NCBI GenBank assembly: GCA_031549665.1
Contig: JAVBPJ010000001.1
Span: 62,001-126,000 of the forward strand
Direction of reading: 5' to 3'
DNA: 64,000 nt
Source of the DNA: Rikenella sp031549665
GTDB lineage: Bacteria; Bacteroidota; Bacteroidia; Bacteroidales; Rikenellaceae
Positions within the stretch are counted from its first letter, which is position 1. Each line of letters begins with the position of its first letter. Made by a program: the position numbers and the translations under genes. A model generated the notes under the pieces. That model was not told where the DNA came from. It saw only the letters and a list, made by a program, of their open reading frames with translations, and ran no database searches. Below are positions 23,401 through 31,135 of the stretch, one piece after another.

Positions 23401-23611
23401 GCACGTTCTCCATCGGTTTGGTTACGTTGGTCTCAATATCGGCGGCGCTGGCGCCCGGGTAGGCGGTCAGTACCATGATCTGGTTGGTCTCGATGTGGGG
23501 CAGCAGGTCGATCGACAACCGGCTGAGCGAATAGAGACCCACCACAATGATCGCCACGAAACAGAGGGCCGTGGTGATCGGTTTTTTAACGGCGGCGGAA
23601 TATAAACTCAT
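20465..23611 (-). CDS. RND efflux transporter permease, AcrB/HAE1-like
   Basis: This 1048-aa inner-membrane pump is a homotrimeric proton antiporter. It has 12 transmembrane helices with two large periplasmic loops. TM1 is near TTALCFVAIIVVGLYSL, and the proton-relay aspartate pair in TM4 is in IAIGMVVDDAIVVLENI. Porter-domain motifs (AYPGASAADIETNVTKPME, VLFKFGTDDIPIMMLSV) are present. In the C-terminal half, GIVVKNGIVLVDYTNLNRERG matches the HAE1 family. It takes substrates from the periplasm or membrane and passes them via the adjacent fusion protein and TolC-like channel. The gene is fourth of five in the tetR operon, 26 bp after the fusion-protein gene. The substrate range (drug, bile, metabolite) cannot be told; the sequence favours hydrophobic compounds over heavy metals. 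Confidence 0.96.
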   Translation of the reverse strand: MSLYSAAVKKPITTALCFVAIIVVGLYSLSRLSIDLLPHIETNQIMVLTAYPGASAADIETNVTKPMENVLNTVSNVKHVTSQSKENMSIVTLEFEYGTNIDVATSDMRDKIDMVKSALPDDAENPVLFKFGTDDIPIMMLSVTAKESLPALNRILDDRVATPLQRISGVGAVSISGAPIREIEVYCDPQKLEAYHLSIEAISAIIASENRNTPAGTIDVGSNSYSLRVTGEFFNAKDMESLVVGSTDGRNVYLKDVARVIDTVEERAQETYNNGIQGGMIVVQKQSGANSVDIARKVHDKLPELQENLPSDVKLGLIMDTSTNIVNTIDSLIETILITFIVVMLVVLVFLGRWRATFIIVLTIPISLVASFIYLQMTGNTLNIISLSSLSIAIGMVVDDAIVVLENITTHIERGSHPRQAAVHGTNEVGLAVMASTLTVLAVFLPLTTITGLSGVLFAQLGWIVTIIMVLSLVASLTLTPMLASKLMKLQRPSDRSRLARAFFSPIERFLAALDKGYVKALDWSVRHRTIVVVSAASIFVISLLSSSLINSEFFPTQDNARISARIELPVGTRTEITREVALRVDQEWREKYPEMQVTTFSVGQASTDNVWASLSENGSNIIEFYVRLSSVGERQRGLVEICEGMRNDLKAYSEIKTSQVIAGGESMFGSGQATVDMDIFGYDFAKTDAVAAELSERMRNIPGCEEVSITRKDYVPEFQIDFDREKLAMNGLNITTASMYLRNRINGTTASYYREEGEEYDIKVRYAPEYRRSIEDVKNILIYNPMGQGIRLQELGKVVERFTPPTIDRKDRERVVTVKGTVGAGHVLSQMVASVNEQVSQMNIPQEVAVQIGGTYEEQQESFADMGMLLLLIVILVFIVMASQFESLTYPFIIMFSLPFAFSGVIFGLLATGTPLSIMAMIGSIMLAGIVVKNGIVLVDYTNLNRERGMSIVSAVLDAGKSRLRPVLMTTLTTVLGMLPLALGTGEGSEMWRPMGIAVWTGLSFSTLITLIIVPVVYCIFAGTGVKRQRRKSAALAAAEPATPTNV

Positions 23612-23637
23612 AACAAAAGGCGCGTTTCAGGGGTGGG

Positions 23638-24693
23638 TTAATTGCGGTAGTCGAGGCTGTCGGCGGCAGAGGCGTCAATCTCTACCTGGCTGCCGTTCCG
23701 CAGGCGGCTTTGTCCGGAGGTAACCACCTGGGCGCCCGAGGCGATCCCGCCGAGGATTTCGTATTCGGTACCCAAACGGCGGCCCACCGTTACTTTGTTG
23801 TAGGACACCTTGCCCTGATCGTACACGTAGATGTAGTAGTCGCCCGAACCCACCTGCTTGACAACGGCGCGGTCGGGAGCAACCACCAGTTCTTTCGCGC
23901 CAAAACTCATCGTGGCGCGGGCGAACATGCCGGGGCGCACGCGACGGTCGCCGTTCGGCAGGGTGATCTCGATGGCGAAGGTGCGGGTCTTGGGATCGAT
24001 GGTGGGAGCGATCAGGCTCACCTGTCCGTTAAAGACTTCGTCGCCGTAAACGTCGATGGTAACGCGTACTTTCATCCCCTTTTTCACCTGGCTGAAGAGC
24101 GTTTCGGAAAGGTTGACAACCAGTTTCACGGGCTGGATCTGCTCGACCACCACCACGGGTTTTCCGGCGCTGTACATATCGCCGCTGTCGTAGTTGCGGG
24201 CCGTAACCACGCCGCTCACGGGGCTGGTCAGTTGGGTGTTGGTTACCAGATTCTCGTAGGCCGCGGTAGCCACTTCGAGGGCGGTTTTACGGGCGTCCCA
24301 TTCCGATTTGCTGGCTCCGCCCACTTTGTAAAGTTCGTCCACGCGGTTGAATTCGACCCGCAGGTTTTCCAGTTGGGTCTTGGCTTGCAGCATGGCGGTG
24401 CGGTCCATTTGGGCCAATTTTTGTCCGGCGCTTACCAAATCGCCCACTTCGACGTAGATTTTTTCGATGCGGGTTCCCTGGGCGGGGGCGATGTTGTTCA
24501 CGACGTTGGCTTCGACCGTGGCGGTGAAGTCGTAGGTTTGGTCAACCGAACGGCTGACCACCTGCTGAATGCGTACTTTGGGCAACTCGGCGGCCGTGCT
24601 GTCGGCGGTGGTTGCCTGTTGGGCGCCTCCGCACGAGGTCATCAGAACGGCGACGGCAACAAGGGGGGCGAGGGTCTTGAAGGATTGTATCAT
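23638..24693 (-). CDS. RND efflux periplasmic adaptor (membrane fusion protein, lipoprotein)
   Basis: This 351-aa adaptor has a lipobox (LMTSC, Cys near residue 21), so the mature protein is lipid-anchored in the inner membrane. The lipoyl/barrel-sandwich halves flank a helical hairpin: GTRIEKIYVEVGDLVSAGQKLAQMDRT and QLTSPVSGVVTARNYDSGD. A beta-barrel and membrane-proximal domain follow (RVTIDVYGDEVFNGQVSLIAPTIDPKTRTFAIEI, VVAPDRAVVKQVG). It links the RND pump to the TolC-type channel. It starts 9 bp after the TolC gene ends and is followed after 26 bp by the pump, so the three are stoichiometric partners. Confidence 0.95.
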   Translation of the reverse strand: MIQSFKTLAPLVAVAVLMTSCGGAQQATTADSTAAELPKVRIQQVVSRSVDQTYDFTATVEANVVNNIAPAQGTRIEKIYVEVGDLVSAGQKLAQMDRTAMLQAKTQLENLRVEFNRVDELYKVGGASKSEWDARKTALEVATAAYENLVTNTQLTSPVSGVVTARNYDSGDMYSAGKPVVVVEQIQPVKLVVNLSETLFSQVKKGMKVRVTIDVYGDEVFNGQVSLIAPTIDPKTRTFAIEITLPNGDRRVRPGMFARATMSFGAKELVVAPDRAVVKQVGSGDYYIYVYDQGKVSYNKVTVGRRLGTEYEILGGIASGAQVVTSGQSRLRNGSQVEIDASAADSLDYRN

Positions 24694-24702
24694 GGTTGGG
24701 GG

Positions 24703-26067
24703 TTATTTTTTCGATTTGGCAAGGGGCATGGGGTTCGCCTCGACGGCGGCCCCGATGGTTTGTTCCATTTCGGCGCGGGCCGACAGGTAGTTGTAGATGG
24801 ATTGGTTGAAGGCCAGCCGGGCGTTGGTCAGGGCCACCTGGGCGTCGTCCAGTTCGAGCAGGTTGCCCGATCCCACCTCGTAGCGTTTGCGGCTGATGGA
24901 AAGGGCGCGCGAAGCGAGGGTTACGCTTTCGCGGTTCGACCCCACCTCTTCGAGCGAACGTTCGATGTTGTTGATCGAGTTCCGCAGGCTCACTTCCAGT
25001 TGACGCACCACGTCTTCCCGCTGCAGTTTGAGCTGGTTGAGGGCCAATTCGTTCTGGCGCACCTGGTAGTGTTTCGAACTACCGGCGTAGATCGGGATGT
25101 TGAGGGCCAGCCCCACGGTGGCGTAGGGATTCCAGCGGTAGTGGCCGATCTGGAAGTCGTTGTTGAGCGAACTCCACTGGTAGTTTCCGCTCAACGACAG
25201 GTTGGGAAGGTAGGAGGAGCGGATCAGCGACGTGGCCTTTTCGAGTTGCAGGGCCTGAATGTCCATCTGGCGCAGCGCCGAGTTGTCCACCAGGGAGCTG
25301 TCGCCCAGCAGGGTCGCAAAGTCGGCGGTCATCTGCGTTTCGAAATTTTCGAGGCGGCCGGTAAATCGGATCGGCTCGTCGACGTCGACCCCCATGACCG
25401 CTTTCAGGCGCATCGAGGCCAGACGCACGGCGTTGGCCGCCGCGATCACCAGCGGTTTTTGGTTGCGGACGCGCACCTCGGAGCGGATCTTATCGAATTC
25501 CGACACCGTTCCCTGCGCGTATTTGTTGGCGGCGATCTGGGCGTTGAATTCGGCGTTCCGGTAGGCCGAGTCGAGTACCGCGTAGGAGTCCTGCGCCATC
25601 AGCACGCTGTAGTAGGCCCCCTTGACGGCGGCGATCAGGGCGATTTTCGAAGAGCGAGCCCCCTCGACCGCCTGCTGGATGTCGAGTTCGGAGAGCTGCA
25701 CCGATTTCCACAGGGCGGGCGCCACCAGCGGCAGGGCCAGGTTCAGCCCGGCTCCCCAGGTATTGTCAGTTCCCACTTCGATTTTCATGGGAGCTCCGTT
25801 GAAATCCATCACCATCACTTGCTTCTGGATCGCACGGTTGTAGGTGGCGCCTACCCCCAGCGACGGAAGCAGCGAGGCGCTCTGTTCCTTTTTGTAGTAC
25901 TCTTTTTTGGCGATCTCGCGGTCGGCGATCATCACCGAAGGACTCTTGTCCAGGGCCACTTTCAGGGCGGTTTCCAAATCCATCGCCACGCTGTCGGCGA
26001 CGTTTTGGGCCCGGACGCCGAGGCATATCCCCAGCAGGCCGATCAATAGCAGGTTTTTTCTGATCAT
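24703..26067 (-). CDS. TolC-family outer membrane efflux channel
   Basis: This is a 454-aa outer-membrane efflux protein with a signal peptide (LLLIGLLGICLGVRAQ). It has the internal duplication of long helices and barrel strands typical of OEP proteins: DLETALKVALDKSPSVMIADREI in the first repeat and IRSSYLPNLSLSGNYQWSS and ELALNQLKLQREDVVRQLEVSLRNSI in the second. It forms the trimeric tunnel through the outer membrane for the RND system. Its ATG overlaps the tetR stop as TAATG, showing translational coupling with the regulator. It ends in YNYLSARAEMEQTIGAA. Confidence 0.95.
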   Translation of the reverse strand: MIRKNLLLIGLLGICLGVRAQNVADSVAMDLETALKVALDKSPSVMIADREIAKKEYYKKEQSASLLPSLGVGATYNRAIQKQVMVMDFNGAPMKIEVGTDNTWGAGLNLALPLVAPALWKSVQLSELDIQQAVEGARSSKIALIAAVKGAYYSVLMAQDSYAVLDSAYRNAEFNAQIAANKYAQGTVSEFDKIRSEVRVRNQKPLVIAAANAVRLASMRLKAVMGVDVDEPIRFTGRLENFETQMTADFATLLGDSSLVDNSALRQMDIQALQLEKATSLIRSSYLPNLSLSGNYQWSSLNNDFQIGHYRWNPYATVGLALNIPIYAGSSKHYQVRQNELALNQLKLQREDVVRQLEVSLRNSINNIERSLEEVGSNRESVTLASRALSISRKRYEVGSGNLLELDDAQVALTNARLAFNQSIYNYLSARAEMEQTIGAAVEANPMPLAKSKK

Positions 26068-26711
26068 TATTCTTGCGTGTTGTTTTTAATCCATTGGTTC
26101 TCGATTGCAAAGCTGTCGAAAATGCAGCGGCCCCGGTCGGTGGCTATGCTGCGCACGGCGGCCAGCATCACGGCCGTGTGTATGTCGGTCATGGTAAAGC
26201 GGCGCAACAGCGGATCGTCCATCTTCAGGTCGGTCATTCCGATCACCAGGCAGGTGAAGAGTTCATAATCGACCGAGGGCAGAAAAACGCCCTGGCGGAC
26301 TCCCTCGGCGTAAAAGCCGCGGATCTCCTCGATTTGTTGGGCCCGACCCTCGCGCAAAACCTCCATGGCGCGGGGATGCTTGCGGATCTCCTCGCGGAAA
26401 CGGGGCGAATAGTGCTGAATTTGGGGGATCATCTCCTTGTAAAACTCCAAAATCGTATGCAGCACCGTTTCGGTGCGGCGGCTGATGTCCCGTCCCCGAT
26501 TTTTCATTTCGGTGATGTTGTGCAGCAACGAGGCGATCAACAGCTCTTCCTTATCGGCGAAATGCACGTACAGGGTGCGTTTCGACATGCCCAGTTCGCG
26601 GGCGATGTCGTCCATGCTGATGCTTTTGACTCCGTAGCGGGCAAACAGGTCGAACGCCGTGGCCAGAACGCGGGTACGGGGGTCTTTTTCGGCGGTTGGG
26701 GCAATCTCCAT
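26067..26711 (-). CDS. TetR/AcrR family transcriptional regulator
   Basis: This 214-aa regulator has the TetR N-terminal helix-turn-helix at about residues 12-58 (ILATAFDLFARYGVKSISMDDIARELGMSKRTLYVHF pattern, with the recognition helix in GMSKRTLY) and a variable ligand-binding domain. It is first in the operon and its stop overlaps the tolC start (TAATG). It most likely represses the entire tetR-tolC-MFP-RND-PII transcript, being released by a pump substrate. The -7 element at 26797-26804 is 86 bp upstream, leaving room for an operator in the leader. Confidence 0.93.
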   Translation of the reverse strand: MEIAPTAEKDPRTRVLATAFDLFARYGVKSISMDDIARELGMSKRTLYVHFADKEELLIASLLHNITEMKNRGRDISRRTETVLHTILEFYKEMIPQIQHYSPRFREEIRKHPRAMEVLREGRAQQIEEIRGFYAEGVRQGVFLPSVDYELFTCLVIGMTDLKMDDPLLRRFTMTDIHTAVMLAAVRSIATDRGRCIFDSFAIENQWIKNNTQE

Positions 26712-26796
26712 CGAGGTTCGGTTGGGTGGCTCTTTGCGGGTGGCTGTCAGGGAGAAAACTTAAAAAACCGTTTTAGTTTCCGCCCAATTTGCGTGG

Positions 26797-26804
26797 CAAA
26801 GATA
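26797..26804 (-). promoter_or_regulatory. -7 promoter element of the tetR-RND operon (TATCTTTG)
   Basis: An exact TAnnTTTG match on the minus strand, 85 bp before ATG 26711. The roughly 80-nt leader is the likely place for autoregulation by the TetR protein. Confidence 0.5.
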
Positions 26805-26849
26805 CACCTTTTTCGCAATTTGACCCTCGTCCGGCGCGGTTTTTTTGAT

Positions 26850-26857
26850 TACATTTG
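26850..26857 (+). promoter_or_regulatory. -7 promoter element of the TIM-barrel glycosidase gene (TACATTTG)
   Basis: An exact TAnnTTTG match on the plus strand, 29 bp upstream of ATG 26887 and divergent from the tetR promoter. Confidence 0.5.
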
Positions 26858-26886
26858 TACCCATGAACTTTTAATCCCTGTTTGCA

Positions 26887-29313
26887 ATGATCAAAATCCG
26901 TTCGTTTTTCGCCTGGTTGGTAGGAGGGTCCATGCTTTTGGCTTCGGCACACGCTTTCGAGCTGCGCACCGACGCCCTGAAACTCGTTGTCGATCCGACA
27001 GGACAGATCACCTCGATCTTCGACTCGAAGGGGAAGACCGAGTACCTGCCCGCCGGAAAATCGGCGCCCCTGCTCGCCCTGCGCATCGACGGGGAGTACA
27101 TCGCCCCCGTCTCGGCCCAATGGAACGCCGCATCGGGGCTGCTTACCCTGGGCTACGGAGCCAACGGCAAAGCGACCGTCGAGGTGAAGAACCGCGGCAG
27201 CTACCTCACCTTCGAGGTGAAACAGGTAGACTCGCCCCGCTACGTGGAACTGGCCCTGTGGGGTCCTTACCCCACCACCATTAAACAAACCGTGGGAGAG
27301 TGCGTGGGCGTTGTGCGCGACGGAAAGTTCGCCTTCGGCGTGCGTGCGCTCAACACCAAAACCATCGGCGGATACCCCACCGAGGAGAGCGACATCGACC
27401 CCTCGTTCGACATCTTCGCCACCAATTCGCTGGCCGACGTGGCCGACGACGTGAAAGTGCTTTACCGCGGACAGGCCGCCAAGCACACCGACTTCGGCAG
27501 CGTGGTGCAGGCCTACTGCCGCGACCGTTCGAAAGAGCGCGTCTTTCCCATGTGGGGCCACGACCGCTTTACCGCACCGGCCTACGACGACGGCGGAGTG
27601 ATCGGCAGCAAAATCGCCCTGTTCGGCTGTCCCGAACCCAAGGCGCTGGACTACCTCGAAAAAATCGTCCTGGGCGAGGGACTTCCCTACCCGAAAGTGG
27701 ACGGCGTATGGAGCAAAAAAAGCCCCACGGCCGCCCAAGCCTACATCATCTACCCGTTCAACGAGTCGAACATCGACGGGGCGATCGCCTTTACCAAACG
27801 CACCGGACTGAAATACCTGTACCACGGCGGGCCATTTGCCACCTGGGGCCACTTCACCCTGAATCCCAAGGAGTTCCCCTCGGGATGGGACGGCCTGAAA
27901 GCCTGCGTTGACCGCGCCGCCGAATCGGGCGTCAAACTGGGCGTACACACCCTTTCGAACTTCACCACCCCCACCGACGCCTACGTAACCCCCGTTCCGG
28001 ACAAGGGGCTTGCCCGCGTGGGGGCCTCGACCCTCGGCGCCGGCATCGACGCCGCCCAAAAGGAGATCGTCGTTGAAAGTCCCGACTTCTTCAACCAAAT
28101 GAAGAACAACACCCTGCACACCGTCGTGGTGGGCGACGAACTGATCCGCTACGAAAAGGTGAGCGAGTCGGCCCCCTGGACCCTGCTGGGTTGCGAACGC
28201 GGAGCCTGGGGAACCTCGGCCGCCGCACACGGCAAGGGCGATTCCATTGCCAAGCTGCTCGACCACCCCTACAAGGTATTCCTTACCGACATCGACCTAA
28301 CCAAGCAGGAGGCGCGCAACATCGCCGACCTGTTCAACAAAACCGGCATCATGCAAATCTCGTTCGACGGGCTGGAGGGGGCCTGGTCGACCGGACTGGG
28401 ACAGTACGGCCTGTCGCTGATGATCAAGGAGTGGTACGACCACCTGGAGCCGCAATACCGCGACTGCATCAACGACGCCAGCATGACCACCCACTACAAC
28501 TGGACGATCTTTACCCGCATGAACTGGGGCGAACCCTGGTACGGCGGCTTCCGCGAAAGCCAAACCAACTACCGGTTGATGAATCAGGATTTCTACCGCC
28601 GCAACCTGATCCCCTGCATGCTGGGCTGGTTCCGCTATACCGAAACCACCGGCATCGAGGACGTGGAATGGCTGCTGGCCCGTTCGGCCGCCTTCGACGC
28701 AGGCTACACCCTCACCACCAACGAGCGCGCCGTGGAGCGCAACGGCCTGTCGGATCGGAACATCCACGCAATCCGCATTTGGGAACGCGCCCGCCTGGGC
28801 GGAGCTTTTCCTGCCGAGCTTAAACGCGAGATGGAACACATCGCCAACGAATACACCCTGGAGGAAGTGTCCGAAACCGCCTGGAACCTCTACCCCTACG
28901 CCCTGCAACGTTTCGCCCATAAAAACGTACTGCGCCAACCCGGCGAACCGGTGCAAACCAAATGGGAATTCAATAATCCCAACAAGCGGCAGCACTTCCA
29001 GTTCCTGCTCACGACCGACGAACCCGTCGAGCAGATCACCCTGGCCGTGGGAGGCCACAACACCGTAACCATCGACGCCCGCCTGGAAAAAGGACAAACC
29101 CTGAAGTACGACGGCCAAGCCACCGTTACCCTTTACGACCGCAACTGGAAAGCCCTGAAAACCTTCGCCGTCGATCCCGCCACCGACCTGATCGCCGAAA
29201 ACGGAGCCAATACGCTTACTTTCACCTGCCAGTTCGAATCGGAAGAGAGCGGCACCGTCAAAGCCGAGATCAAAACCCTCGGCGAACCGGTCGCCCTCAA
29301 GGCCACCCGCTAA
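26887..29313 (+). CDS. secreted TIM-barrel glycoside hydrolase of unassigned family
   Basis: This 808-aa secreted protein has a signal peptide (FFAWLVGGSMLLASAHA). It has an N-terminal beta-sandwich (about 24-240, like the GH36/GH97/GH101-type super-sandwich) and then a TIM barrel. Barrel marks are TGLKYLYHGGPFATWGHF, FPSGWDGLKACVDRAAESG and VKLGVHTLSNF, typical of retaining alpha-glycosidase clans. After strand 3 there is an inserted small beta-domain (about 365-470). The strand IMQISFDGLEGAW bears Asp494 and Glu497, candidate catalytic residues. A C-terminal beta-domain follows. I do not recognise a named GH family. The substrate is unknown, perhaps a host or plant glycan. It stands alone with its own promoter; pepP follows after 50 bp. 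Confidence 0.7.
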   Translation: MIKIRSFFAWLVGGSMLLASAHAFELRTDALKLVVDPTGQITSIFDSKGKTEYLPAGKSAPLLALRIDGEYIAPVSAQWNAASGLLTLGYGANGKATVEVKNRGSYLTFEVKQVDSPRYVELALWGPYPTTIKQTVGECVGVVRDGKFAFGVRALNTKTIGGYPTEESDIDPSFDIFATNSLADVADDVKVLYRGQAAKHTDFGSVVQAYCRDRSKERVFPMWGHDRFTAPAYDDGGVIGSKIALFGCPEPKALDYLEKIVLGEGLPYPKVDGVWSKKSPTAAQAYIIYPFNESNIDGAIAFTKRTGLKYLYHGGPFATWGHFTLNPKEFPSGWDGLKACVDRAAESGVKLGVHTLSNFTTPTDAYVTPVPDKGLARVGASTLGAGIDAAQKEIVVESPDFFNQMKNNTLHTVVVGDELIRYEKVSESAPWTLLGCERGAWGTSAAAHGKGDSIAKLLDHPYKVFLTDIDLTKQEARNIADLFNKTGIMQISFDGLEGAWSTGLGQYGLSLMIKEWYDHLEPQYRDCINDASMTTHYNWTIFTRMNWGEPWYGGFRESQTNYRLMNQDFYRRNLIPCMLGWFRYTETTGIEDVEWLLARSAAFDAGYTLTTNERAVERNGLSDRNIHAIRIWERARLGGAFPAELKREMEHIANEYTLEEVSETAWNLYPYALQRFAHKNVLRQPGEPVQTKWEFNNPNKRQHFQFLLTTDEPVEQITLAVGGHNTVTIDARLEKGQTLKYDGQATVTLYDRNWKALKTFAVDPATDLIAENGANTLTFTCQFESEESGTVKAEIKTLGEPVALKATR

Positions 29314-29363
29314 TCCGGCGCGCCGGAACGCACCCTCTACGAACCTTCTGATTTTTCTCCGCC

Positions 29364-30767
29364 ATGTTCGCTCCCGACACCTACACCGCCCGCCGGAACG
29401 CCCTGCATAAAAAACTGAAAAGCGGCCTTGTGCTGATGCTGGGCAACGGCGAGTCGCCCATCAACTACGCGGGCAACACCTATCCCTACCAGCAGGACAG
29501 CACCTTCCGCTACTTTTTCGGGATCGGACGCCCGGGATTCGTCGGGGTGATGGATATCGACAACGACACCGACTGCCTGTACGCCGACGAATGGACCCTG
29601 GACGATCTGATCTGGATGGGCCCCCAGCCCTCGGCCGTTGACGAAGCCGCCAAAGTGGGCATACAGGCCCTGCACGCAAGCATCGAACTGGAGTCCACCA
29701 TCAACAGCGCCATCAAAAAGGGGCGCAAAATACACTTTTTGCCTCCCTACCGGGCCGAAACCCGAATCCGGATCGGCCAGTTGCTGGGCATTCTTCCCAG
29801 CCGCGTTGGCGACCACGTATCGCGGGATTTAATCCGTGCCGTAGTCTCGTTGCGCGAAATCAAACAACCCGAAGAGATCGTCCAGCTCGACGAAGTATCC
29901 CTGACCGGCTACAAAATGCACACCGCCGCCATGCGGATGGCCTTCGAAGGGACGCACGAACTCGACATTGCCGCCGAACTCGTCCGGATCGCCGCCGCAG
30001 GCAAAGGGAATACGTCGTTCCAATCCATCGTCTCGCAACACGGCGAAACGCTCCACAACCACAACTACGTTGATCGGCTCGAAACGGGCCGGCTGTTGCT
30101 GGTGGACGCCGGAGCCCAAAATGCCCTGGGCTACACCAGCGACCACACCCGCACCCTGCCCGTAGGCGGCAAGTTCAGCGAAAGGCAAAAAGAGATCTAC
30201 AACCTGGTGCTGGCCGCCAACGAACGGGCGCAGGAACTGGCCAAACCGGGAGTTACCTACCAAAGCATCCACGTCGAGGCGATGAAAGTACTGGCTCGCG
30301 GCCTCACCCAGCTTGGATTGATGAAAGGCGATCCCGACGAAGCGGTCGCCCTGGGAGCCGTCGCCCTTTTCATGCCTCACGGACTGGGGCACCAAATGGG
30401 ACTCGACGTACACGACATGGAAGACCTGGGCGAAAAATACGTCGGCTACGACGACGCCACCACCCGAAGCACCCAGTTCGGACTGAGCGCCCTGCGGATG
30501 GGGAAACACCTGCGGCCCGGACACGTCGTAACCGTCGAACCCGGCATCTACTTCATTCCCAAGCTGATCGAGAAGTGGGAGAAAGAGCAGATCCTCCGCC
30601 CGTTCATCGACTACGCCAAATTGCGCAACTACCTGACTTTCGGAGGAATCCGCATCGAGGACGACATCCTGATCACCCCCAAAGGCAACCGCCTGATCGG
30701 CCGCCACCGCCCCCCCGTTACCGTGGCCGAGGTCGAAAGTTTTATGGCCAAAGTTCATGAGCAATAA
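29364..30767 (+). CDS. Xaa-Pro aminopeptidase (M24B, PepP-like)
   Basis: This 467-aa cytoplasmic metallopeptidase releases N-terminal residues preceding proline. The N-terminal creatinase-like domain contains FAPDTYTARRNALHKKLKSG. The pita-bread catalytic domain carries the five metal ligands in LLVDAGAQ, YTSDHTRTLP, MPHGLGHQMGLDVHD, VTVEPGIY and GIRIEDD. That arrangement fits the two-metal M24B family. The stop overlaps the SUI1 start by 11 bp, implying a shared transcript. Confidence 0.95.
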   Translation: MFAPDTYTARRNALHKKLKSGLVLMLGNGESPINYAGNTYPYQQDSTFRYFFGIGRPGFVGVMDIDNDTDCLYADEWTLDDLIWMGPQPSAVDEAAKVGIQALHASIELESTINSAIKKGRKIHFLPPYRAETRIRIGQLLGILPSRVGDHVSRDLIRAVVSLREIKQPEEIVQLDEVSLTGYKMHTAAMRMAFEGTHELDIAAELVRIAAAGKGNTSFQSIVSQHGETLHNHNYVDRLETGRLLLVDAGAQNALGYTSDHTRTLPVGGKFSERQKEIYNLVLAANERAQELAKPGVTYQSIHVEAMKVLARGLTQLGLMKGDPDEAVALGAVALFMPHGLGHQMGLDVHDMEDLGEKYVGYDDATTRSTQFGLSALRMGKHLRPGHVVTVEPGIYFIPKLIEKWEKEQILRPFIDYAKLRNYLTFGGIRIEDDILITPKGNRLIGRHRPPVTVAEVESFMAKVHEQ

Positions 30768-31098
30768 CGACTGGAAATCGCGGCTGGGGATGGTCTATTC
30801 GACCGACCCGAACTACTCTTACAAAGAGGCCGACCTTGAGTCGCAACAAAGCCTTCCGCCCGAAAAGCAGCGGCTTCGCGTGGCCCTCGACAAGCGCAAC
30901 CGGGGCGGCAAGCAGGTAACGCTGGTGGCCGATTTCCTGGGGAGCGACGAAGAGCTCAAAGAGCTGGGCAAACTGCTCAGACAAAAGTGCGGCGTGGGAG
31001 GCTCCGCAAAGGACGGCGAGATCATCGTCCAGGGCGATTTTCGGGACAAGATCGTCGAAATCCTCACCGCGCAAGGCTATAAAGCCCGCAAAATATAG
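30757..31098 (+). CDS. SUI1/eIF1-like translation factor (YciH type)
   Basis: This 113-aa cytoplasmic protein has the SUI1 fold: the basic DKRNRGGKQVTLV loop (about 45-57), the LLRQKCGVGGSAKDGEIIVQGDFRDKIVEIL segment and the short C-terminal YKARKI. Relatives such as YciH bind the ribosomal P-site region and affect initiation fidelity, but the bacterial role is poorly defined. The gene overlaps pepP by 11 bp (30757-30767) and reads in a different frame. The N-terminal 35 residues (NNDWKSRLGMVYSTDPNYSY) are typical of Bacteroidota members. Confidence 0.93.
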   Translation: MSNNDWKSRLGMVYSTDPNYSYKEADLESQQSLPPEKQRLRVALDKRNRGGKQVTLVADFLGSDEELKELGKLLRQKCGVGGSAKDGEIIVQGDFRDKIVEILTAQGYKARKI

Positions 31099-31135
31099 CC
31101 CCGTCCACCCTTCGCCCTAAACCCATCCTTCCTCC

